Assembly (NCBI GenBank): GCA_021819255.1 | Contig: JAKART010000026.1 | Coordinates: forward strand, 1-12,364 | Origin: Acidobacteriota bacterium | GTDB taxonomy: Bacteria > Acidobacteriota > Terriglobia > Terriglobales > Acidobacteriaceae | DNA: 12,364 bases | Reading direction: 5' to 3' | Part shown: positions 6,775 to 12,364 of the stretch, one piece after another | Position numbering within the stretch: the first letter of the stretch is position 1 | Layout of the letters: each line of letters begins with the position of its first letter | Made by a program: the position numbers and the translations under genes | The notes under the pieces: model-generated | Seen by the model: the letters and a program-made list of their open reading frames with translations, nothing else | The model's database searches: none | What the model was told of the DNA's origin: nothing

Positions 6775-7992
6775 ATGTCAGCTACTTTTGACCAGCCCAC
6801 GTTCCCCTCGCTGAGCAACGAAGAGATCTCCCGTTACTCTCGCCATCTCATCCTGCCCGAAGTGGGCATGGAGGGCCAGAAGAAATTAAAGGCCGCGCGT
6901 GTTCTCTGCGTCGGCACCGGTGGTCTGGGCGCTCCTCTGGCCCTCTACCTGACCGCTGCCGGGGTCGGAACCATCGGCCTGGTGGACTTCGACGTGGTGG
7001 AACAGAGCAACCTGCAGCGCCAGGTGATCCACTCCGAGGCGACCGTCGGTCGGCTCAAAGTGGACTCCGCCGAGTTGATGCTCAAGAGCCTGAACCAGAA
7101 CACCAACATCATCAAGCACAATACGATGCTCACCAGCTCCAATGCGCTGGAGATCTTCAAGGACTACGACATCATCGCCGATGGCACGGACAACTTCCAG
7201 ACTCGCTATCTGGTCAACGATGCCTGCGTGCTGAGCGGCAAGCCCAACGCCTACGGAAGCATCTTCCGCTTCGAGGGTCAGGCCTCCGTCTTCGCCACCG
7301 AGGACGGCCCCTGCTACCGCTGCCTGTATCCCGAACCCCCACCGCCCGGCCTGGTCCCCTCCTGCGCGGAAGGCGGTGTGCTGGGGATCCTGCCCGGCCT
7401 GGTGGGCGTCATCCAGGCTACGGAGGTCATCAAGCTGATTCTCGGCATCGGGGAACCGCTCGTCGGACGCCTTCTGCTGGTGGATGCGCTGGGGATGCAC
7501 TTCCGCACCATGAAGCTGCGCAAGGATCCCGATTGCCCGGTCTGCGGTACCCGCCAGATTCGAGAGCTGATCGACTACGACCAGTTCTGCGGCGTCCCCA
7601 GAGCCACCGAGAGTGGATCCCTGCCAACTCCTTCGCGTGACTCGGCAGCCGATCCGCCCCTGGTGGATGGCATACCCCAGATCTCCGTGGAGCAGTTGAA
7701 GGCCCGCATGGACGCAGGCGCCACACCCTTCATCCTGGATGTCCGCGAACCCCATGAGTATGCCATCGTGAACATGGGGGCGCCGCTGATCCCGCTTGGA
7801 GAACTCGAGAGCAACCTGCACCGCCTGACCTTCCCCAAGACCGCCGAGATTGTGGTCTACTGCAAGTCCGGAATCCGGTCTCAGCGCGCTGCCTTAATCT
7901 TGAAAGCGAACGGCTTCCCCAACGTCTCCAACCTGGCCGGCGGCATCGTGGACTGGGCTGATCGCATCGACAAGACTTTACCCAAGTATTGA
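6775..7992 (+). CDS. moeB: MoeB/ThiF-type adenylyltransferase fused to rhodanese (MoeZ-like)
   Basis: This cytoplasmic E1-like enzyme adenylates the C-terminal glycine of a ThiS/MoaD/CysO-type sulfur carrier, and the fused rhodanese domain hands over sulfur to make a thiocarboxylate. Residues about 14-265 are the adenylation domain: ISRYSRHLILPEVG, nucleotide loop G47-TGGLG, D71-F-D73, S78-NLQRQ with R82, and D139 in DGTDNF. Zinc cysteines are C180/C183 (CYRC) and C254/C257 (CPVC). C197 in PSCAEGGVLG matches the conserved MoeB cysteine. Residues about 295-400 are a rhodanese domain with LDVREPHEY and active-site C363 in YCKSGIRS. At 405 residues it has the normal length of MoeB-rhodanese fusions. 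AGGA lies before the ATG at 6775. It closes the JAMM-UspA-moeB block. It may serve molybdopterin, thiamine or cysteine synthesis; the JAMM neighbour favours a CysO-like route. Confidence 0.93.
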   Translation: MSATFDQPTFPSLSNEEISRYSRHLILPEVGMEGQKKLKAARVLCVGTGGLGAPLALYLTAAGVGTIGLVDFDVVEQSNLQRQVIHSEATVGRLKVDSAELMLKSLNQNTNIIKHNTMLTSSNALEIFKDYDIIADGTDNFQTRYLVNDACVLSGKPNAYGSIFRFEGQASVFATEDGPCYRCLYPEPPPPGLVPSCAEGGVLGILPGLVGVIQATEVIKLILGIGEPLVGRLLLVDALGMHFRTMKLRKDPDCPVCGTRQIRELIDYDQFCGVPRATESGSLPTPSRDSAADPPLVDGIPQISVEQLKARMDAGATPFILDVREPHEYAIVNMGAPLIPLGELESNLHRLTFPKTAEIVVYCKSGIRSQRAALILKANGFPNVSNLAGGIVDWADRIDKTLPKY

Positions 7993-8073
7993 CCCCTCAC
8001 CTTGGCCAAGCCAGATCCTCGCGTCCAGCAAACGGCAGACGGGGCTGTGCCGCTGACACCGCGCGGAGGCTGT
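7993..8073. other. Convergent gap between moeB and hom
   Basis: Two genes end facing each other across 81 bases. CGGCA (8033-8037) and TGCCG (8048-8052) could form a weak 5-bp hairpin with a 10-base loop. There is no T-run, so no terminator is called with confidence. The 8-base palindrome GTTTAAAC (8072-8079) overlaps the hom stop codon. Confidence 0.3.
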
Positions 8074-9339
8074 TTAAACCGTCTCCGGATCGTCCGCCAC
8101 CAGCATTTGCAGGCACAGCGGCGGTTGAACCATAAACGCCATCGCCGCCATCTCCGCTATGGCGCGCGTGACCGTAGAGCTGAGACACGGTTCCGTGGTG
8201 ATCACGAACGGCAGGCGGGCCGCCGGGTGCCCCCGGTGCTGCAGCAACGAGTCAATATTCACCTGGTGCCGCGCCAGCACTGCAGCGATCGCCGCGACGA
8301 TGCCCGGCTCGTCGGCAACTACAAAGCGCAGATAGTGCGGCGCCAGAACATCGCCCACCACCTTCCTCCGGCGAGCCGGCAGGCGCACCTGGACGCTGTT
8401 TTCGACAATCGCCCGCACGTCGCTGAGCACCGCAACCGCGGTGGGATGGCCGCCCGCGCCATGCCCGCTGAAGACCACATCGCCGCCGAAAAAGCCGCTG
8501 GTCACCACCATGTTCCGCGTCCCGTGCGACCAGGCGATGGGAGAGGACCTGGGCACCAGCATCGGCCCCACGCCGGCGCTCACCATGCCATCCACCAACT
8601 CTGCCCGGCTCACCTGGCGCAGCGTGCATCCCAGCTCCTGAGCATAGGAGAAGTCAACCGCCGAGATGGTGGCGATGGTCTGGGCGGGAATCTCCTCCGG
8701 ATCGATCTCCGCGTGGAGCGCCAGCCGGGCCAGGATGCAAAGCTTGGCCCGAGCATCGAAGCCGTCCACATCCGCCGATGGATCAGCCTCCGCATACCCG
8801 GCCGCCAGCGCCCGGCCGAGCGCCTCTTGATACTCCGCCCCGCTCTCCATGGAACTCAGGATGAAGTTGCAGGTTCCATTGAGGATGCCGCTGATTCGGG
8901 TCAACCGGTCGCCGCTGAGCCCTTGGGCCACCCCAGGGATCACCGGCACGCCTCCGGCCACCGCCGCTCCATAGAGCAGTTGAACGCCCTTTTCCGCAGC
9001 CAGCGCAAACAGAGCCGCCCCACGATAGGCGATGAGTTGCTTATTCGCCGTCACCACGTGCCGCCCCGCCAGAAGCGCGGCTTGCAGCCAGCGCTCGGCC
9101 GGGTCCAGGCCGCCCAGCAACTCCACCACAACGTCCACATCCGCAGCTTCCAGCACTTCCTCCACATGCTCGGTCCACACCGCCTCCGCGGGTACAAACC
9201 GCGCCTTCTCCTGGCTCCGCTTGCGCCCAACGCCACGGTTGAAGATGCGTGTGATTCGCACGCCGCTCCCGGGTTGCGCCGCGAGCACCTCCGCAAACGA
9301 ACTTCCCACGGTTCCAAAGCCGAGCAGACCAACTCTCAC
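8074..9339 (-). CDS. hom: Homoserine dehydrogenase with C-terminal ACT domain
   Basis: This enzyme reduces aspartate-4-semialdehyde to homoserine with NAD(P)H, the branch point to threonine and methionine, in the cytoplasm. The GTG at 9339 is chosen because GGAGG sits eight bases upstream and the Rossmann motif then begins at residue 4, as usual in the family. Visible features are the dinucleotide loop G7-F-G9-TV-G12, ELLGG, TANK with K100, the GGVPVI loop, ILNGTCNFIL (about 152-161), and GYAEADPSADVDGFDARAK with E184, D195 and K199. Those three match the spacing of the catalytic Glu, Asp and Lys of known homoserine dehydrogenases. Residues about 315-400 form an ACT regulatory domain (RFVVADEPGIVAAIAAVL), which suggests feedback by an amino acid, usually threonine. 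Length is 421 residues, typical. There is no fused aspartokinase. Guanine deaminase lies 95 bp upstream on the same strand. Confidence 0.95.
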   Translation of the reverse strand: MRVGLLGFGTVGSSFAEVLAAQPGSGVRITRIFNRGVGRKRSQEKARFVPAEAVWTEHVEEVLEAADVDVVVELLGGLDPAERWLQAALLAGRHVVTANKQLIAYRGAALFALAAEKGVQLLYGAAVAGGVPVIPGVAQGLSGDRLTRISGILNGTCNFILSSMESGAEYQEALGRALAAGYAEADPSADVDGFDARAKLCILARLALHAEIDPEEIPAQTIATISAVDFSYAQELGCTLRQVSRAELVDGMVSAGVGPMLVPRSSPIAWSHGTRNMVVTSGFFGGDVVFSGHGAGGHPTAVAVLSDVRAIVENSVQVRLPARRRKVVGDVLAPHYLRFVVADEPGIVAAIAAVLARHQVNIDSLLQHRGHPAARLPFVITTEPCLSSTVTRAIAEMAAMAFMVQPPLCLQMLVADDPETV

Positions 9340-9408
9340 GGTGACTTCCTCCAACGGGCTATCCCTGCCCCTGTCGTGTACCACTTTCTGCAGCGCGCCC
9401 ACGGCGAA

Positions 9409-9425
9409 CCCGGCGCTCTGCCGGG
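9409..9425 (-). terminator. Small GC hairpin just after guaD
   Basis: CCCGGC (9409-9414) and GCCGGG (9420-9425) pair across a 5-base loop, ten bases beyond the guaD stop on the minus strand. There is no T-run, and one arm lies in a near-repeat of the guaD 3' end. It is a weak candidate for a terminator or attenuator between guaD and hom. Confidence 0.25.
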
Positions 9426-9465
9426 CGCCTTGCGCTAATACAGGACTTTGCCGGGCGCTTCGCGC
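9419..9465 (-). repeat. 17-bp near-direct repeat spanning the guaD stop
   Basis: Positions 9419-9435 and 9449-9465 match at 15 of 17 bases and are offset by exactly 30 bp, a multiple of three. Read on the minus strand, the first copy encodes the REAPGK end of guanine deaminase, and the second, beyond the TAG stop, would encode RKAPGR. This looks like a small in-frame duplication of the gene's 3' end. Confidence 0.6.
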
Positions 9466-9944
9466 CAGGCCACAAAGCTGGCCTGTGCCTCCTCCGCCAG
9501 CATCTGCACCATCGGCAGGCTGCGTTCGGAGATGGATCTTCTGATTTCCTGATAAAGGAACGAATCATCAAATCCGGCCCGAGCGGCATCCTCCGCTGTG
9601 TTGCCGTAGAAGACGGAGCGGCAACGCGCCCAGTAGATGGCGGCCAGACACATCGGGCAGGGCTCGCAGCTGGTGTAAAGGTCGCATCCTTCCAACCTGA
9701 AGGCGCCCAAGCGGCGGCAAGCAGAGCGAATCACCGTCACCTCGGCATGAGCCGTTGGATCCAGGGCGGCGGTCACCTGATTGACCCCCGTGGCAATCAC
9801 CTGGCCGTCCCTGACCACCAAGGCCCCGAACGGGCCGCCAAGCCCATCGGCAACGTTCCCGGCAGCCAGGGCGATGGCCTGGCGCATGAACCGAGGGTCG
9901 CCACGGGAGGGCGAGCCGGCCCGCTCTTCCTTCAAACTCTGCAT
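9435..9944 (-). CDS. guaD: Guanine deaminase (CDA-fold nucleobase deaminase)
   Basis: This is a zinc-dependent deaminase that most likely converts guanine to xanthine in purine salvage, in the cytoplasm. The zinc site is complete: H66-A-E68, where Glu is the proton shuttle, and C96-PM-C99 in TSCEPCPMCLAAIYWAR. The C-terminal part has GFDDSFLYQEI, SISERSLPMVQM and a final aromatic segment (SFVAW), which closely resembles Bacillus subtilis GuaD rather than the tRNA adenosine deaminase TadA or cytosine deaminases. The ATG at 9944 gives 169 residues with GGAGG four bases upstream, slightly close. A longer version from 9977 has no ribosome site. It lies 95 bp upstream of hom on the same strand, with no functional link evident. 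Substrate assignment among GuaD-like deaminases is likely but not proven. Confidence 0.88.
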   Translation of the reverse strand: MQSLKEERAGSPSRGDPRFMRQAIALAAGNVADGLGGPFGALVVRDGQVIATGVNQVTAALDPTAHAEVTVIRSACRRLGAFRLEGCDLYTSCEPCPMCLAAIYWARCRSVFYGNTAEDAARAGFDDSFLYQEIRRSISERSLPMVQMLAEEAQASFVAWREAPGKVLY

Positions 9945-10184
9945 CCTGCCTCCAACCGGCTGTCCGCGCCCGGGCAACGGGAGGGCCCCGCGACACCTGC
10001 GGCCCGTTCGGCTTCCTGCTTGCAGGCTATTTCGACCGGATCAGCCTCATAGTACATGCTACCGAAGTCTGCCTGCGTCGAGGCTCAACAACGTCCGAGA
10101 CAAAACCCAAAGAGTGTCGTCAATCGGGCGGTGCAGTCTCGGAAGCCCAGGCCGGGATTGTCGGGACCGCATCATCCCGGTTTG
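9945..10184. other. Gap between the secreted-protein gene and guaD
   Basis: No gene is supported in these 240 bases. On the minus strand the region must carry the 3' end of the secreted-protein transcript and the guaD promoter. A TACTAT hexamer (plus strand ATAGTA, about 10049-10054) resembles a -10 box, but I see no -35 at the right distance. Confidence 0.35.
10152..10180 (-). terminator. Hairpin after the secreted-protein gene, possible terminator
   Basis: CCGGGAT (10152-10158) and ATCCCGG (10174-10180) are perfect inverted repeats around a 15-base loop, four bases downstream of the stop of the 625-residue protein on the minus strand. No T-run follows. Position favours a transcription end or mRNA-stabilising hairpin; the long loop and missing T-run argue against a classical terminator. 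Confidence 0.4.
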
Positions 10185-12062
10185 TCACCAACTCCATCCT
10201 TGGTTGGCATTCATGTTCTGGAGGGCGGCGAGGACCTGTGCGGGTGATCCCACCAGCACATAAATGTCCGTGTTGACGCTCTCATCAATGTTCGCCCCCG
10301 CATGATTCGGAGCGAGCAGGCCTTTGACTCGAAGAAGTGGAAGTATCTCAGTGAACTGATTGTCGAATTCGATTCCGTTGACCGATCGGGTTGGAACCGT
10401 CGGTTGAATCCATGTGCTGGCAATCATGAACGCCTGGACTCGCCCGTCGAGGCTGATGCTCTCGCCGTTGGACACGTTTGTTTCCGTCACCTGATCCTTG
10501 TTGACCGGGTCTGTCTGCGGATAATACATGGCGATCATCGGCGCACTGGGCGCATTCGGATCCTCAAAGGCAATGACGGATCCGCAAGGCCAGGATCCTG
10601 CCGGGAAGATGTTTGCCTGGTACGAGGTGGCGCTCTTGGAGAGATTGAGAGACTGTGGAGCGTTCCATCCCGTGCAGGTTGCATTCAGTATCAGATAGCT
10701 GGTGTAGCCGCCGGTAAGCTGCAGACGCATGCCGGTAGCTACCTGAGCCGTCACCAAATCGGTGTCCTGAGGGGTTACAGAAGTCAAGGAGCCCGGGTCG
10801 GAGACGTTGGTGTAGGCGGGAATCTCGTAACTGGGACCCTCATACGCGGTGTCGAGCACCGGGGTTTCCACTCCATTCTTGCTGTACGTGGCCAAGGGGC
10901 CAAACTTGTAAATGGGACTATAGTTGCTGCTGGTCTGGGGAGTCAGCCACGTGGTCGCGCCGGGGTTGCCGGGGGCTCCCGGATTTCCCAGATAAGTCAT
11001 GCTGAAGTTGTACTCGAAGATGGAGGCGCTGTTGTTGCCCAGGTTGCTCGCATCCTGATAAAAGCCCTTCAGTGCAAATTCACTGTTGATCTGCTGCGCG
11101 GCGGTGAGACCGGCAGACTTTTCCTGGTCCCAGATGCCATCCGTCACAATACTGTTGTCGCAGTACGGTTGGACGTTCGGGTCATTGGGGGAGTAGTAAC
11201 TGAGTGGAAAGAAGCAGAAGCCGGCATTCAAGTACAGCCCCATTCTGTGGGAAATAACGTTGATTCTTCCACCGGAGCCATCTGGCGAATCCGTCAGCGA
11301 CAGCGTGATTGGAGTTCCGTCTCCATCGGTGATACCGGCCTGGGTGGGATTGTAAAAGCCGCTGTGAAGGTTGTCACGGATGGAGGGCTGAAAACCGCGG
11401 CCGTAGGGGAACGCGATCAGATTCCCAAAGCTGCCGTAGCCCGTGTTCAAGTAGCTCACGTAACCGCCGCCGTTACAGTCGACGCCGAGGGATGCGCCCT
11501 TGCTGCTGATGTCAGCTTGATGAGCCTCGAAATCGCTAGCGGCGTAGACACTCTGAGAGTTCCAGCCGGTGCAGGCATTGCTGGATGCCGGCGCTGTGTA
11601 GGTGTGGGCGAAGACCGCCGAGAGATTCCCGCTGGAGTCTTCTGCGAGCGCCTTCACGGTGGTCCCGCCCAGTAGCGTAAAGCAGGGAACCACAGAGCTG
11701 GGGGCGCAGGTGCTCCCATTGGTGAGCGAGGGCCTGGTGTTATCCAGCGTGTAGATGATGGTGGTTCCCGGCGTTGTATCTTCCAGATAGACCTGCGTGC
11801 TTCCCGAGATCGTCGTGGTCCCTGGCGAAATGGTGGGCATGCTGACCTGGGCAAACGTGACACGGGCAGCAGAGGTCAACGCCATGACAAGAGCGAGCGC
11901 GCGGATAACCGCGCGCAGCCAGCGATGGGCGGGGAGCTTTCTTGCCGATTGCGCGACGTTCACAGGGCGCAAAATCCCTGCCGAATCCTGCAGCAAGGTG
12001 TCCTCACAATGGGCAGTGGGTTGCGCAGTACTACGCAGATCGCGCGGGAGCGTGAGCTTCAT
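10185..12062 (-). CDS. Large secreted protein of unknown function with CHB/HEX-type beta-sandwich
   Basis: This 625-residue exported protein is not one I recognise as a whole. The ATG at 12062 has GGAGG seven bases upstream. The signal peptide is unusual: about 45 residues of N-region (rich in charged and polar residues) precede HRWLRAVIR and the core ALALVMALTSA, with cleavage near FA-Q (about 71). Residues 75-156 resemble a chitobiase/beta-hexosaminidase C-terminal domain: MPTISPG, VYLEDTTPGTTIIYTLDNT, GTTVKALAEDSSGNLS and ending HTYT. The rest is rich in Gly, Ser, Asn, Thr and aromatics, as in surface or carbohydrate-active proteins, with a Gly/Pro stretch (GNPGAPGNPG). CTGWN occurs twice, at 164-168 and 463-467, hinting at two related modules. 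No catalytic motif is evident. Neighbours give no functional clue. A role in binding or handling an external polymer is an inference. Confidence 0.8.
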   Translation of the reverse strand: MKLTLPRDLRSTAQPTAHCEDTLLQDSAGILRPVNVAQSARKLPAHRWLRAVIRALALVMALTSAARVTFAQVSMPTISPGTTTISGSTQVYLEDTTPGTTIIYTLDNTRPSLTNGSTCAPSSVVPCFTLLGGTTVKALAEDSSGNLSAVFAHTYTAPASSNACTGWNSQSVYAASDFEAHQADISSKGASLGVDCNGGGYVSYLNTGYGSFGNLIAFPYGRGFQPSIRDNLHSGFYNPTQAGITDGDGTPITLSLTDSPDGSGGRINVISHRMGLYLNAGFCFFPLSYYSPNDPNVQPYCDNSIVTDGIWDQEKSAGLTAAQQINSEFALKGFYQDASNLGNNSASIFEYNFSMTYLGNPGAPGNPGATTWLTPQTSSNYSPIYKFGPLATYSKNGVETPVLDTAYEGPSYEIPAYTNVSDPGSLTSVTPQDTDLVTAQVATGMRLQLTGGYTSYLILNATCTGWNAPQSLNLSKSATSYQANIFPAGSWPCGSVIAFEDPNAPSAPMIAMYYPQTDPVNKDQVTETNVSNGESISLDGRVQAFMIASTWIQPTVPTRSVNGIEFDNQFTEILPLLRVKGLLAPNHAGANIDESVNTDIYVLVGSPAQVLAALQNMNANQGWSW

Positions 12063-12076
12063 CGAGAGACCTCCGA

Positions 12077-12084
12077 GGGGGGGG
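12077..12084 (-). repeat. Eight-base C tract in the leader of the secreted-protein gene
   Basis: A run of eight G on the plus strand (C on the transcript) lies between the candidate promoter and the GGAGG ribosome site. Such tracts can slip in length and alter expression. Eight bases is modest and no second allele is available here. Confidence 0.5.
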
Positions 12085-12100
12085 TGAAATGCTGTCCGGA

Positions 12101-12106
12101 ACTATA
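12101..12106 (-). promoter_or_regulatory. Candidate extended -10 promoter for the secreted-protein gene
   Basis: On the minus strand the sequence reads TGG-TATAGT, an extended -10 (TGn) element with five of six matches to TATAAT. Transcription would start near 12094 and give a leader of about 30 nt holding the C tract and ribosome site. No good -35 lies 16-18 bases upstream, which an extended -10 can tolerate. Confidence 0.42.
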
Positions 12107-12364
12107 CCATCGCTGAAATGCAATAGGGAAAACATTTCTTCAGATTGCCACGCTACCCCTTCCGCCTCTTCCATTTCGCGCGGCGGTCTTTCCCGTACCG
12201 GCTTTCCACCTCTCCATACCATCCAAAAGGCCTTCCTTAGTACTACAGCGGTAACTAACCAGTTGCCCGGCCCGCTGAGGAGGGCCTAAGCTGTAGGTGC
12301 TCAGGCGTGTGTTCCGCAAGCCAGATGGAGAAGGCGATCCGAAGATGGCGGGAGGAGTTGGTGC
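12107..12364. other. Right-edge stretch, no confirmed gene
   Basis: No complete gene is visible. A weak GGCCC/GGGCC inverted repeat lies at 12269-12286. After the stop at 12256-12258 one plus-strand frame stays open to the window edge; it includes an ATG at 12325 followed by EKAIRRWREELV, which looks helical and could be the start of a truncated gene. There is no ribosome site before it and too little sequence to name it. Confidence 0.35.

Noticed and set aside
6886..7821. Minus-strand open frame (311 codons) opposite moeB
   Set aside because: This is a shadow of the strongly conserved MoeB-rhodanese gene; the composition is typical of antisense frames.
8033..8052. Possible bidirectional terminator between moeB and hom
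   Set aside because: The stem is only 5 bp with a 10-base loop and no T-run; too weak to call.
8002..9438. Long plus-strand open frame (478 codons) opposite hom
   Set aside because: It is the antisense shadow of a clear homoserine dehydrogenase. Its translation is rich in Arg, His and Gln without domains, as expected opposite GC-rich codons, and it lacks a ribosome site.
10302..11675. Plus-strand open frame (457 codons) opposite the secreted-protein gene
   Set aside because: It has no recognisable domain or ribosome site, and the minus-strand gene has a signal peptide, a strong ribosome site and a domain match.
12269..12286. GGCCC/GGGCC hairpin as a terminator
   Set aside because: It has a five-base stem, no T-run and no clear upstream gene ending there.
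1..12364. CRISPR arrays, tRNA or rRNA genes
   Set aside because: No regularly spaced repeats, cloverleaf-like segments or rRNA-like stretches were seen when reading both strands.

Overview
The window reads as chromosomal DNA from a plant-polymer-degrading bacterium of moderately high GC, most likely an Acidobacteriota (Terriglobia-type) genome. This is inferred from secreted glycoside hydrolases, decayed insertion sequences, frequent GTG starts and a fused MoeB-rhodanese next to a JAMM peptidase. No rRNA or other lineage marker is present, so the assignment is tentative.

Layout. (1) Positions 1-997: no intact gene; a multiply frameshifted transposase remnant (about 381-960, resembling IS4-type DDE enzymes). 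(2) 998-5586: a carbohydrate-utilisation cassette. A secreted five-bladed-propeller glycoside hydrolase (998-2050, minus) is divergent from a secreted GH5-like endoglycanase (2414-3718, plus), which is followed by a secreted GH43 beta-xylosidase/arabinofuranosidase-like enzyme with a C-terminal beta-sandwich (4006-5586, plus). The divergent spacer holds promoter-like and palindromic sites. The GH5-GH43 spacer holds a perfect 16-bp hairpin. (3) 5591-5789: the N-terminal stub of a second, unrelated transposase. (4) 5990-7992: a sulfur-carrier block consisting of a JAMM (M67-type) metallopeptidase, a frameshifted universal stress protein remnant, and a MoeB/ThiF-type E1 enzyme fused to a rhodanese domain. 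(5) 8074-9944, minus: homoserine dehydrogenase and, upstream, guanine deaminase. (6) 10185-12062, minus: a large secreted protein of unknown function with a chitobiase/hexosaminidase-C-type beta-sandwich at its N-terminus. (7) 12063-12364: its promoter region and unexplained sequence up to the edge.

How the parts work together. The three hydrolases would be exported to cleave hemicellulose- or glucan-type polysaccharides into short oligomers. The JAMM peptidase and MoeB-rhodanese resemble the Mec/MoeZ pair that matures and recycles a ThiS/MoaD/CysO-like sulfur carrier, but neither carrier nor cysteine synthase is in the window. The hydrolase cassette is bracketed by transposase debris and its base composition looks less GC-rich than the sulfur block. 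This fits insertion of a carbohydrate island beside a conserved metabolic block.

Most is recognisable biology. The best leads for something undescribed are the 625-residue secreted protein, the regulatory hairpin and palindromes of the hydrolase cassette, and the carrier-less sulfur module.
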